The notes beneath the pieces are model-generated. The model was given only the letters and a program-made list of their open reading frames with translations. It was not told where the DNA came from and did not search any database. 13,479 bases of DNA from the NCBI GenBank assembly GCA_903854805.1, contig CAINXK010000041.1:1-13479 (forward strand), given 5' to 3'. The position numbers and the translations under genes were made by a program. Positions 7,117 through 13,479 of this stretch are shown here, one piece after another. Every line of letters starts with the position of its first letter. The first letter of the stretch is position 1. This stretch comes from an uncultured Anaerolineae bacterium. GTDB taxonomy: Bacteria > Chloroflexota > Anaerolineae > Anaerolineales > Villigracilaceae.

Positions 7117-7120
7117 CCTT

Positions 7121-7774
7121 ATGAAAACTACTGTCCTACTGGCAGACGACCACACCATCGTGCGCGAAGGGTTGCGCGCATTGCTCGAAGAGAAAGACGA
7201 GTTTTTAGTAGTGGGCAGCGCAGCCAACGGTCTTGAAGCGCTGCAAAAAGCCCGTGAATTAAAACCGGATGTCATTGTGATGGATATCAGCATGCCGGAA
7301 TTAAACGGCCTGGATGCGACCGAGCAGATCCGCCATGAATGTCCGCAAATACAGGTGGTGATATTATCCATCCATGCCACCTCGGAGCATATTTACCAGG
7401 CATTCCGAGCCGGGGCTTTGGGTTATTTGCTAAAAGAATCCGCAGGTGCTGAACTGGGTGCAGCTGTCAGAGCGGCCAAAGAGGGCAGGCGCTACCTGAC
7501 TCAACGAATTGCCGATACCCTGCTGGATAGTTACATGCTGCAGCGGGCTGAATCCAAAGGGCACAGCCCATTGGATTCCCTGAGCCAGCGTGAACGCGCC
7601 GTGCTGCAATTGGTGGCAGATGGTCTTTCTTCAGCGGAGATTGCCGAACGCTTGTCACTTTCGCCGCGCACCGTCGAAACCTATCGTTCGCGTGTTATGC
7701 ATAAACTTGATCTGCATGATTTGCAGAGTTTGATCCGTTTTACCATTGAAAACGGACTGGCAGCAGCTAAATAA
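7121..7774 (+). CDS. NarL/LuxR-family response regulator
   Basis: This 217-aa DNA-binding regulator has a receiver (about 3-120) with Asp9/Asp10, phospho-acceptor Asp55, Ser83 and Lys105, all standard. A LuxR-type helix-turn-helix follows at about 151-213 (SLSQRERAVLQLVADGLSSA, then AEIAERLSLSPRTVETYRSR). It begins 4 bp after the kinase stop codon, with AGGTGA overlapping that stop as its ribosome site. The two genes are therefore surely co-transcribed, and the kinase should phosphorylate this protein at Asp55. The HisKA_3 type of the kinase matches the NarL type of the regulator, the usual pairing. An upstream in-frame start at 7049 would extend it into the kinase gene; the ATG at 7121 gives the canonical receiver N-terminus MKTTVLLADDH. 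Its target genes are unknown. Confidence 0.95.
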   Translation: MKTTVLLADDHTIVREGLRALLEEKDEFLVVGSAANGLEALQKARELKPDVIVMDISMPELNGLDATEQIRHECPQIQVVILSIHATSEHIYQAFRAGALGYLLKESAGAELGAAVRAAKEGRRYLTQRIADTLLDSYMLQRAESKGHSPLDSLSQRERAVLQLVADGLSSAEIAERLSLSPRTVETYRSRVMHKLDLHDLQSLIRFTIENGLAAAK

Positions 7775-7799
7775 CTGAATACGAATAAAATATTTACCC

Positions 7800-7836
7800 A
7801 AAAACATGGGATGCAGATCTGCATCCCATGTTTTTT
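7800..7836. terminator. Strong palindromic terminator after the kinase 1 operon
   Basis: Bases 7800-7835 are a perfect 36-bp inverted repeat centred on AGATCT, with A5 on the left and T6 (7831-7836) on the right. The hairpin core is ACATGGGATGCAGA paired with its complement, and the T run makes it a classical rho-independent terminator active on both strands. It starts 26 nt after the regulator stop. Confidence 0.93.
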
Positions 7837-7865
7837 GTCGTAGATTCACTACAAGCTTTGTCGTA
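7834..7865 (+). repeat. Two 9-bp direct repeats upstream of the REC-only gene
   Basis: TTTGTCGTA occurs at 7834-7842 and again at 7857-7865, 23 bp apart (close to two helical turns), each followed by a TCAC two to three bases later. The first copy overlaps the end of the terminator. They could be an operator for a regulator of the downstream pair, perhaps the NarL-type protein just upstream, but chance cannot be excluded. Confidence 0.3.
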
Positions 7866-7954
7866 TCTCACCTGACAACTTACTTCTGGAAAGAATGGTC
7901 CAATAGATTTGGAGAAATCACTATTCCACCTGGTTTCTTAGAGGAAATTCTACA

Positions 7955-8356
7955 ATGAACCAAATATGTATTATTGTCGATGATCACGGATCGCTGCGCC
8001 GCCTGCTGGTTAATTGGTTGGAAACCGTTTTTGAAGATATCCAATTCCTGGGCGCGGACAGCGGCGAAGAAGCATTGGCTTTGGTTCGCGTCAGTACACC
8101 TGTGGTAGTGATTATGGATGTGGGTCTTCCAGGGATCAGCGGTATAGAAGCTACTCGCAATATCAAGCAGAGCCAGCCTGAGACATGCGTCATTATCCAC
8201 TCCATCCACGACGATATTGCGTATCGAGAAGATGCCAAAGCTGCCGGGGCAGATTTTTATATTACGAAAAGCAGGACCCAGGCTGATTTGATCCCTGTTC
8301 TCGTGGAAGTTTTTTCTCGCAGGAACCTTAAAGAACTTAAGGCAAGTGCAAGATGA
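7955..8356 (+). CDS. Stand-alone receiver protein (REC only)
   Basis: The 133-aa product is one receiver domain with no output domain. Asp9/Asp10, phospho-acceptor Asp55 (VVVIMDVGLPG), Ser83 and Lys105 (FYITKS) are all present, so it should be phosphorylated normally. The IVDDHGSLRRLL start resembles NarL-type receivers, not CheY, so it may descend from a NarL-type regulator that lost its helix-turn-helix. The ATG at 7955 has GAGGA nine bases upstream. The stop codon overlaps the start of the next gene (ATGA, 8353-8356), giving translational coupling. It probably exchanges phosphate with the HPt domain of kinase 2, or tunes that kinase by direct binding. This partner assignment is inference from gene order. 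Confidence 0.92.
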   Translation: MNQICIIVDDHGSLRRLLVNWLETVFEDIQFLGADSGEEALALVRVSTPVVVIMDVGLPGISGIEATRNIKQSQPETCVIIHSIHDDIAYREDAKAAGADFYITKSRTQADLIPVLVEVFSRRNLKELKASAR

Positions 8357-11268
8357 AAGATAACAAAAATATCTTAAGTGGGGTCAATTCGGATGGTGCC
8401 GGATCGACAAGGCGAATGGCTGCTCGTTCCATCCAGAATTCCATTGAGTTCAGTCAAACACATCCTTCAATCAATTCAAAAAGCCAATTTGCTCAGGCTG
8501 CGCTGGATTCGCTCATGTCCAACCTGGTCATTTTGGATGAAAAAGGTGCGATCATTTCAGCGAACCGCGCCTGGCAGGAGTTTGCGCGAACGAACGGAAT
8601 GAAAGCAGTGGCTGTCGCGGATGGTGTAAATTACCTGGCTGTTTGCGACTCTGCCCGTGGAGAAAATTCTGAAGAAGCCGGGCCGGTTGCCGCGGGCATC
8701 CGATCTGTGTTGCGCGGGGAGCAAGAAACTTACTCACTGGAATACCCCTGCCATTCTCCAGACGAAAAACGCTGGTTTATTTGCCGGGTGACGCGCTTCT
8801 TCAAAAATAGCCAGGTGCGGGTTGTGATTAACCATGAAAATATCACCGAGCGCCGCCTGGTTGAAGAGAAACTGCGCGAGAGCGAAGAGAAGTGGCGCAC
8901 ACTGGTCAGCACCACCCCCGATTATATCGCCCTGCATGATGACCAGGGCCGTTTTTTATTCCTAAATCATTATGCTGAAGGTTTTGCAGAACAAGACGTG
9001 CTTGGCAGCAGTGTCTACCAGTATATGGAGCCGGAAGCTGAAACAGTGTTCAGGGGCCAGATGGAAGCTTGCATGCGCAAATGGGAATCCCAAAAGTTCG
9101 AACACAAGGCAATGGGCAATTTGGGAACATGGAGAACATATGAAGAGCATCTGGTTCCACTGCGCAACAAGAATAACGATGTCAATATTCTGGCGGTTGG
9201 CAGGGACATCACCGAACGTAAACAGGCTGAGACCGAACTGCGGCAGCATCGCAACCACCTGGAGAAAACTGTCCGGGAGCGCACATCCGAGTTGATAATT
9301 GCCAAGGAAGAGGCGGAAACAGCCAATCGCGCCAAGGGTGAATTCCTGGCTATGATGAGCCATGAGATACGCACCCCTTTGAACGGTGTGCTGGGACTGG
9401 CTTACCTGATTTTGCAAACTGAATTGAGCGCCAAACAGCGCGATTATCTCGTCCGGCTGCAGTCTTCAGGCAAATCTCTGTTGACTATCATCGATGATAT
9501 TCTTGATTTTTCGAAAATTGAGGCTGGAAAGTTAACGGTTGAGAAAGTAGATTTTAGCCTGGATGAGTTGCTCAACGATGTATCCAACCTGGTGGTGTCC
9601 CTGGCACAGGAAAAAGGCCTGGAGCTGGTTTTTAACACCGAAATGAACATCCCGCGTTTGTTGAGAGGCGATTCACTGCGTCTGAAGCAGGTGTTGATTA
9701 ATTTGTTAGGGAATGCAGTCAAATTTACCGAGTCTGGGGAGATCGTTACCAAGGTCAATTTGGTACAACAAACATCAAAGCAAGTCAGCCTTGAATTTTC
9801 AGTTCGCGATACCGGTATTGGGATGACGAATACCCAAATAGATCAATTATTCCAGCCTTTCAGCCAGGCCGACAGCTCCATCAGCCGCCGGTATGGCGGC
9901 ACAGGCCTCGGATTGACTATCAGCCAAAGGCTCGTCAACCTTTTGGGCGGGGAAATCCATGTTCAAAGCCAGCCTGATAAAGGTTCTGTCTTCTCGTTTA
10001 GGTTGGAATTTGAACAACAAACTTCGATTGATACGGTGGCTTTTGAAACTGCTCCTGAGATGAAAGGCTTGCGAGTACTGGTGGTAGATAACCATGCTGC
10101 CACGCAGGAATTTCTGCAAACTATACTGGAATCTTTCGGTTTTGAATGTGCGGCGGCGGAGACTGCTGAAGAAGGTTTCCGGTTGTTGGAGCAGCAAGCT
10201 GACAAACCGTTTGGCTTGGCGCTGGTGAATTGTAAATTACCTGGCGGCACAGATGGCATGGAAGCCGCTAGGCACATCAGGAGCAATCTCCAGCTGGTCA
10301 ATCTCCCGATCATCTTGCTGGGTAGTGCGGATGAGATGCTCAAGCAGGATGAACCTGAAACCTTAAGCGGCATCCTGGTAAAGCCAATTACTCACTCCCA
10401 GTTGTTTGACGCGATCATGCAGGTTTTTGGGCATAAGACACTAACCCATGGCCGATCTGCCACGGATTCGGTCTCAGCAGAAACCATCAGAAAATTGCAG
10501 GGGAAGCAGGTGCTGGTAGTGGAAGACAACGAAATCAATCAGCTTGTTGCTATGGAGTTACTGCAGCAGATGGGGATGCTGGTTTCGGTTACGAATAGCG
10601 GCGAGCAAGCTGTGCGCATGGTCAGAGATGGAAATTATCAGGCTGTGTTAATGGATATCCAGATGCCCGGTATGGATGGCTTTCAGGCTACCGCACAAAT
10701 TCGAAAGAATGAGGGCATGGAGCAGCCACTCTTGCCGGTCATTGCGATGACAGCCCATGCTCTGAATGGTGACAGCCAGAAAGCATTGGAAGCCGGTTTT
10801 AGCGACTACGTTTCCAAGCCGGTGGATGTGAGCAAACTTGCAAATGTTTTAGTACGCTGGTTGGATAAACCAATTACCGGCGGTGTGGCCGTCGATAAAA
10901 GTAGAATTCCGCAGGCGATTGAATTGCCCGAGACGCTTGACTCAATCGATATGGTCAGTGCCCTGAGGCGGTTGGGCGAAAACAAAAAACTTTACAAGCA
11001 GTTACTTTTGAGATTCCAGGCTGATCACGCGCTGGATGCACAGAAAATATGCGCTGCTTTGAAGAATAACGAGTTGGAACTTGCCAAACTACAGGCACAC
11101 ACATTGAGGGGGTTAGCTGGCACTATCGGGGCAGACGAGTTAGGCGCAGCTACCAAAGAACTCGAAACTGCTCTGACAAAGATGGATAAGCCTTTTTCTG
11201 TCGGGTTATTGACGCAAGTGGAACAGCAATTGGCTGCGGTTCTGACCTCGATTAGCAAAATCTCCTGA
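8353..11268 (+). CDS. Hybrid histidine kinase with complete phosphorelay (PAS2-HisKA-HATPase-REC-REC-HPt)
   Basis: A 971-aa soluble hybrid kinase of the BarA/ArcB domain type but without membrane segments. After a 45-residue unassigned N-terminus come PAS 1 (about 47-168, ending NITERR), PAS 2 (about 177-290, ending DITERKQ) and a coiled-coil linker (291-330). HisKA has phospho-acceptor His337 (MMSHEIRTPLNG). The ATPase has Asn454, DTGIG (486-490) and GGTGLGL (515-521). The first receiver (about 572-693) has Asp579 but Asn626 in place of the acceptor Asp (LVNCKLPG), so it is a pseudo-receiver. The second (about 718-837) is intact: Glu724/Asp725, Asp768, Thr800 and Lys822. The C-terminal HPt (about 862-965) has His916 (AHTLRGLAGTIGA). 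Phosphate should run His337 to Asp768 to His916 and then to a separate receiver, most simply the REC-only protein encoded just upstream with an ATGA overlap. The signal is unknown. Confidence 0.95.
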   Translation: MKDNKNILSGVNSDGAGSTRRMAARSIQNSIEFSQTHPSINSKSQFAQAALDSLMSNLVILDEKGAIISANRAWQEFARTNGMKAVAVADGVNYLAVCDSARGENSEEAGPVAAGIRSVLRGEQETYSLEYPCHSPDEKRWFICRVTRFFKNSQVRVVINHENITERRLVEEKLRESEEKWRTLVSTTPDYIALHDDQGRFLFLNHYAEGFAEQDVLGSSVYQYMEPEAETVFRGQMEACMRKWESQKFEHKAMGNLGTWRTYEEHLVPLRNKNNDVNILAVGRDITERKQAETELRQHRNHLEKTVRERTSELIIAKEEAETANRAKGEFLAMMSHEIRTPLNGVLGLAYLILQTELSAKQRDYLVRLQSSGKSLLTIIDDILDFSKIEAGKLTVEKVDFSLDELLNDVSNLVVSLAQEKGLELVFNTEMNIPRLLRGDSLRLKQVLINLLGNAVKFTESGEIVTKVNLVQQTSKQVSLEFSVRDTGIGMTNTQIDQLFQPFSQADSSISRRYGGTGLGLTISQRLVNLLGGEIHVQSQPDKGSVFSFRLEFEQQTSIDTVAFETAPEMKGLRVLVVDNHAATQEFLQTILESFGFECAAAETAEEGFRLLEQQADKPFGLALVNCKLPGGTDGMEAARHIRSNLQLVNLPIILLGSADEMLKQDEPETLSGILVKPITHSQLFDAIMQVFGHKTLTHGRSATDSVSAETIRKLQGKQVLVVEDNEINQLVAMELLQQMGMLVSVTNSGEQAVRMVRDGNYQAVLMDIQMPGMDGFQATAQIRKNEGMEQPLLPVIAMTAHALNGDSQKALEAGFSDYVSKPVDVSKLANVLVRWLDKPITGGVAVDKSRIPQAIELPETLDSIDMVSALRRLGENKKLYKQLLLRFQADHALDAQKICAALKNNELELAKLQAHTLRGLAGTIGADELGAATKELETALTKMDKPFSVGLLTQVEQQLAAVLTSISKIS

Positions 11269-11306
11269 CCAAAAGATGGGTAGTAGCTAGGGCCTTAAAA
11301 TTGTTT

Positions 11307-11334
11307 CCTGCAAAGAATTATTACGCCTTGCAGG
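11307..11334 (+). repeat. Small inverted repeat downstream of kinase 2
   Basis: CCTGCAA (11307-11313) pairs with TTGCAGG (11328-11334) over a 14-nt loop, 39 nt after the kinase 2 stop. No T run follows, so it is at best a weak terminator. The right arm overlaps a candidate -35 box. Confidence 0.35.
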
Positions 11335-11357
11335 CTGCAGAAGGAATAAGAAATAAT
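11328..11357 (+). promoter_or_regulatory. Candidate promoter for the chemoreceptor gene
   Basis: TTGCAG (11328-11333) and AATAAT (11352-11357, five of six matches to TATAAT) are 18 bp apart. Transcription would start near 11364. A small hairpin, CAAACT/AGTTTG around 11377-11392, would lie in the leader. The 161-bp gap after kinase 2 makes a separate promoter likely, but the exact site is a motif guess. Confidence 0.35.
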
Positions 11358-11429
11358 TGTTGTTATGCCAAATTTACAAACTGACAAGTTTGGTATCAGT
11401 ACTAATGCCACCGAACCAGGAGGAAGAAC

Positions 11430-13451
11430 ATGAAATGGATCGATGATCTCAAGACAGGTGTCAAGCTCTTTATAAGCTTTGGTGTCGTGGTGTTGCTCAT
11501 GATCGCGATTGCCGTGGTGGGTTACATCGGCATGAACACCATCAACAACGGCATGACGTCCTTGTATTTCGACCGGACAGTGCCCATTGAGCAGCTCGGC
11601 ATTGCCAATATGGAAGAGTCCAATCTGCGGATTTATCTCAACGGCATGATCGTCTTCCCTGAAAATATCACCACGTATGAGCAGAGCCTCGCTACCAGTG
11701 TTAAAAACATGAACACCCAGATAGATGCCTATCGCGCCACCCAACTGGCGCCGGAAGAAGTGACGGAACTGGCCGACTTCGATAAGGACTGGCCGCTTCT
11801 GCAAGAGGAAATGACTAAAATTACCGCCAAAGCCAAGGCCGGCGATTCTGAAGGAGCCAAAACATTGCTGGGAAAGGGATCACAATTTCGCGCAGTATAC
11901 ACAAATGTGGAGACTGCCCTCAGCAATCTGTCCGATATCAACACCCGGATGGCCGGCGAAATCAACACCCAGGGCGATGTTACCTTTGCTTCATCCCGGA
12001 ATTTATTGATCGGGGTGGCAATTTTTGGAATCTTATTGGCGGTCGTTTTCGGCGTCGTGATCACCCGTGCTATCGCCACCCCGCTCGCTTTCCTGACCAC
12101 CCTGGCAAGCGCGATTTCTGTTGGCGACCTGGTGCGCGATGTGAGCGAGGCCGAGAAGGATAAGGTGCGCCTGCGCCAGGACGAGATCGGGGATATCAGC
12201 AAGGCCTTTAATGCCCTGATCAATTACATGCAGGGCATGGGCGCGGCCGCCACCTCCATCTCCAATAACGACCTGACCGTCAGCGTGACACCGAAATCAG
12301 CCAAGGATGAGCTTGGCAATGCCTTCAGCAAGATGATCGCCAGCTTGCAGAAGGTCATCGGCCAGGTGACCGACAGCGCCAACGCCGTGGCCTCCGCTGC
12401 CGGGCAGTTAAGCAAGGCTGCCGAGCAGTCCGGCGAAGCCACCAACCAGATCGCCACCACCATCCAGCAGGTCGCCAAGGGCACCGCCGAGCAAACCGCC
12501 GGTGTGACCAGGACAGCCAGTTCGGTCGAACAGATGGGCCGCGCCATCGACGGCGTGGCCAAGGGCGCCCAAGAGCAGGCCAACGCAGTCACCAAGGCTT
12601 CGCAAGTGGCCACCCGTATCAGCACTGCCATCGAACAGGTCACCAACAATGCACAGGCTGTCACTCGCGACTCGGCTGAAGCCGCCCGCTATTCACGCGA
12701 TGGCGCCAAGACCGTCAAGGAAACCATCGTCGGTATGGAAGCCATCCGCAGCAAGGTCGGTCTTTCGGCCTCCAAGGTTGAAGAGATGGGCACGCGCTCG
12801 GAAGAGATCGGCGCGATCGTCGAGACCATCGAAGATATCGCCAGTCAGACCAACCTGCTGGCCCTCAACGCGGCCATTGAAGCGGCCCGCGCCGGCGAGC
12901 AGGGCAAGGGCTTCGCGGTCGTGGCCGATGAAGTCCGCAAGCTGGCCGAACGCTCCAGCCTGGCCACCAAGGAAATTGCCGGCCTGATCAAGGGCATCCA
13001 GAAGACCGTCAGCGAAGCCGTCAGCGCTATGAAGGAATCGGCCACTGAGGTCGAGTCAGGTGTCGAGCGCGCCAATTCGGCCGGCGAAGTGCTCAACAAC
13101 ATTCTTGAAGCGGCTGAATCCGTTTACAAGCAGGCCGAAGAAGCCGGCACCGCGGCCGCCAAGGTCAGCGCAGCGGCGGGCGAACTGGTCAGCGCAGTCG
13201 ACTCGGTCTCGGCCGTGATCGAAGAGAACACTGCCGCCACCGAACAGATGGCTGCCAATTCCACCGAACTGACCCGGCAAATCGAGAATATCGCCAGCGT
13301 CAGCGAAGAGAACAGCGCCGCCGTGGAAGAAGTCTCGGCTTCCACCGAGGAAGTCTCGGCTCAGGTCGAGGAAGTCTCAGCCTCCGCTGCCTCTATGATG
13401 GAAATGGCCAAGAACATGCAGCAGATCGTGGCCCAGTTCAAGTTGAAGTAA
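11430..13451 (+). CDS. Methyl-accepting chemotaxis protein (two TM, 4HB-type sensor, HAMP, signalling domain)
   Basis: This is a 673-aa transmembrane chemoreceptor. TM1 is about residues 12-34. The extracytoplasmic part (35-190) is mostly helical and resembles a four-helix-bundle sensor. TM2 is about 191-213. A HAMP domain (about 214-267) is followed by a second HAMP-like unit (about 275-308, [20 protein letters not shown]). The cytoplasmic coiled coil has the highly conserved hairpin tip that contacts CheW and Che[21 protein letters not shown] at 471-490, then [20 protein letters not shown]. Likely methylation pairs include TEQMAA and SSVEQM. The end carries a threefold heptad repeat (VEEVSAS-like) and no CheR/CheB pentapeptide. 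The ATG at 11430 follows AGGAGG by 7 nt. No CheW or CheA gene lies fully in this window, so the signalling partner is elsewhere. The sensed ligand is unknown. Confidence 0.95.
   Translation: MKWIDDLKTGVKLFISFGVVVLLMIAIAVVGYIGMNTINNGMTSLYFDRTVPIEQLGIANMEESNLRIYLNGMIVFPENITTYEQSLATSVKNMNTQIDAYRATQLAPEEVTELADFDKDWPLLQEEMTKITAKAKAGDSEGAKTLLGKGSQFRAVYTNVETALSNLSDINTRMAGEINTQGDVTFASSRNLLIGVAIFGILLAVVFGVVITRAIATPLAFLTTLASAISVGDLVRDVSEAEKDKVRLRQDEIGDISKAFNALINYMQGMGAAATSISNNDLTVSVTPKSAKDELGNAFSKMIASLQKVIGQVTDSANAVASAAGQLSKAAEQSGEATNQIATTIQQVAKGTAEQTAGVTRTASSVEQMGRAIDGVAKGAQEQANAVTKASQVATRISTAIEQVTNNAQAVTRDSAEAARYSRDGAKTVKETIVGMEAIRSKVGLSASKVEEMGTRSEEIGAIVETIEDIASQTNLLALNAAIEAARAGEQGKGFAVVADEVRKLAERSSLATKEIAGLIKGIQKTVSEAVSAMKESATEVESGVERANSAGEVLNNILEAAESVYKQAEEAGTAAAKVSAAAGELVSAVDSVSAVIEENTAATEQMAANSTELTRQIENIASVSEENSAAVEEVSASTEEVSAQVEEVSASAASMMEMAKNMQQIVAQFKLK
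13328..13384 (+). repeat. 21-bp tandem repeat coding for heptads at the receptor C-terminus
   Basis: GAAGTCTCGGC or a one-base variant recurs at 21-bp spacing three times (near 13328, 13349 and 13370), encoding three successive EEVSA(S/Q) heptads. The period equals one coiled-coil heptad, so unit gain or loss would keep both the frame and the helix register. Confidence 0.6.
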
Positions 13452-13459
13452 GATAAATA

Positions 13460-13479
13460 ATGGACCCTAAAGGTTGGAT
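13460..13479 (+). CDS. Possible start of a further gene (cut by window edge)
   Basis: ATG at 13460 lies 8 nt after the receptor stop and opens MDPKGW to the edge. There is no strong ribosome site (only AAGTAAGA). A tightly spaced downstream gene, such as a chemotaxis adaptor, would be plausible after a receptor, but six codons cannot identify it. Confidence 0.2.

Noticed and set aside
7049..7120. Upstream in-frame start for the NarL-type regulator
   Set aside because: It lies within the kinase ATPase region in another frame; the ATG at 7121 has a ribosome site and gives a standard receiver N-terminus.
12224..12664. Long minus-strand open frame opposite the chemoreceptor
   Set aside because: It is a shadow of the Ala/Gln/Glu-rich coiled coil on the other strand; composition alone explains the lack of stops.

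Overview
The window looks like a piece of a bacterial chromosome, probably from a Chloroflexota (Anaerolineae-like) organism. That assignment is inference. It rests on an exported SH3-type protein with a Pro/Thr tail, a small double zinc-ribbon protein, and very PAS-rich kinases. No rRNA, tRNA or CRISPR array was seen.

Layout. (1) 1-1150: an exported SH3-domain protein (minus strand, running off the left edge) and a cytoplasmic zinc-ribbon protein (plus strand) diverge from an intergenic stretch of about 50 bp. A palindromic -10 box there could serve both genes, and the zinc-ribbon mRNA may be leaderless. (2) 1112-2131: a terminator, then a convergent D-2-hydroxyacid dehydrogenase of the glyoxylate/hydroxypyruvate reductase type. 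(3) 2280-3592: an insertion-sequence remnant of about 1.3 kb with 14-bp terminal inverted repeats. Its DDE transposase is broken by at least three frameshifts and an in-frame TAG. All fragments can be read in order from ATG 3495 to TAG 2348. (4) 3593-13479: about 10 kb of signal-transduction genes, all on the plus strand.

The signalling block has three parts. The first is a REC-(PAS)6-HisKA_3-HATPase kinase followed 4 bp later by a NarL/LuxR-type response regulator, closed by a strong palindromic terminator. The second is a REC-only protein whose stop codon overlaps the start of a hybrid kinase (PAS-PAS-HisKA-HATPase-pseudoREC-REC-HPt), which contains a complete multistep phosphorelay. The third is a two-TM methyl-accepting chemotaxis protein, possibly followed by another gene cut off by the right edge.

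How they may work together. Kinase 1 and its NarL-type partner form a classical transcription-controlling pair, with an extra receiver at the kinase N-terminus that could accept input from another pathway. Kinase 2 can pass phosphate His337 to Asp768 to His916. The REC-only protein encoded just upstream is the obvious acceptor from the HPt or a diffusible partner. The receptor suggests the locus lies near chemotaxis functions, but no CheW, CheA, CheY or CheR gene is complete in the window.

I did not find a clearly new system. The most notable points are the broken IS, the symmetric divergent promoter with a leaderless gene, the pseudo-receiver inside kinase 2, and the unassigned structured leader/mini-ORF in front of kinase 1.
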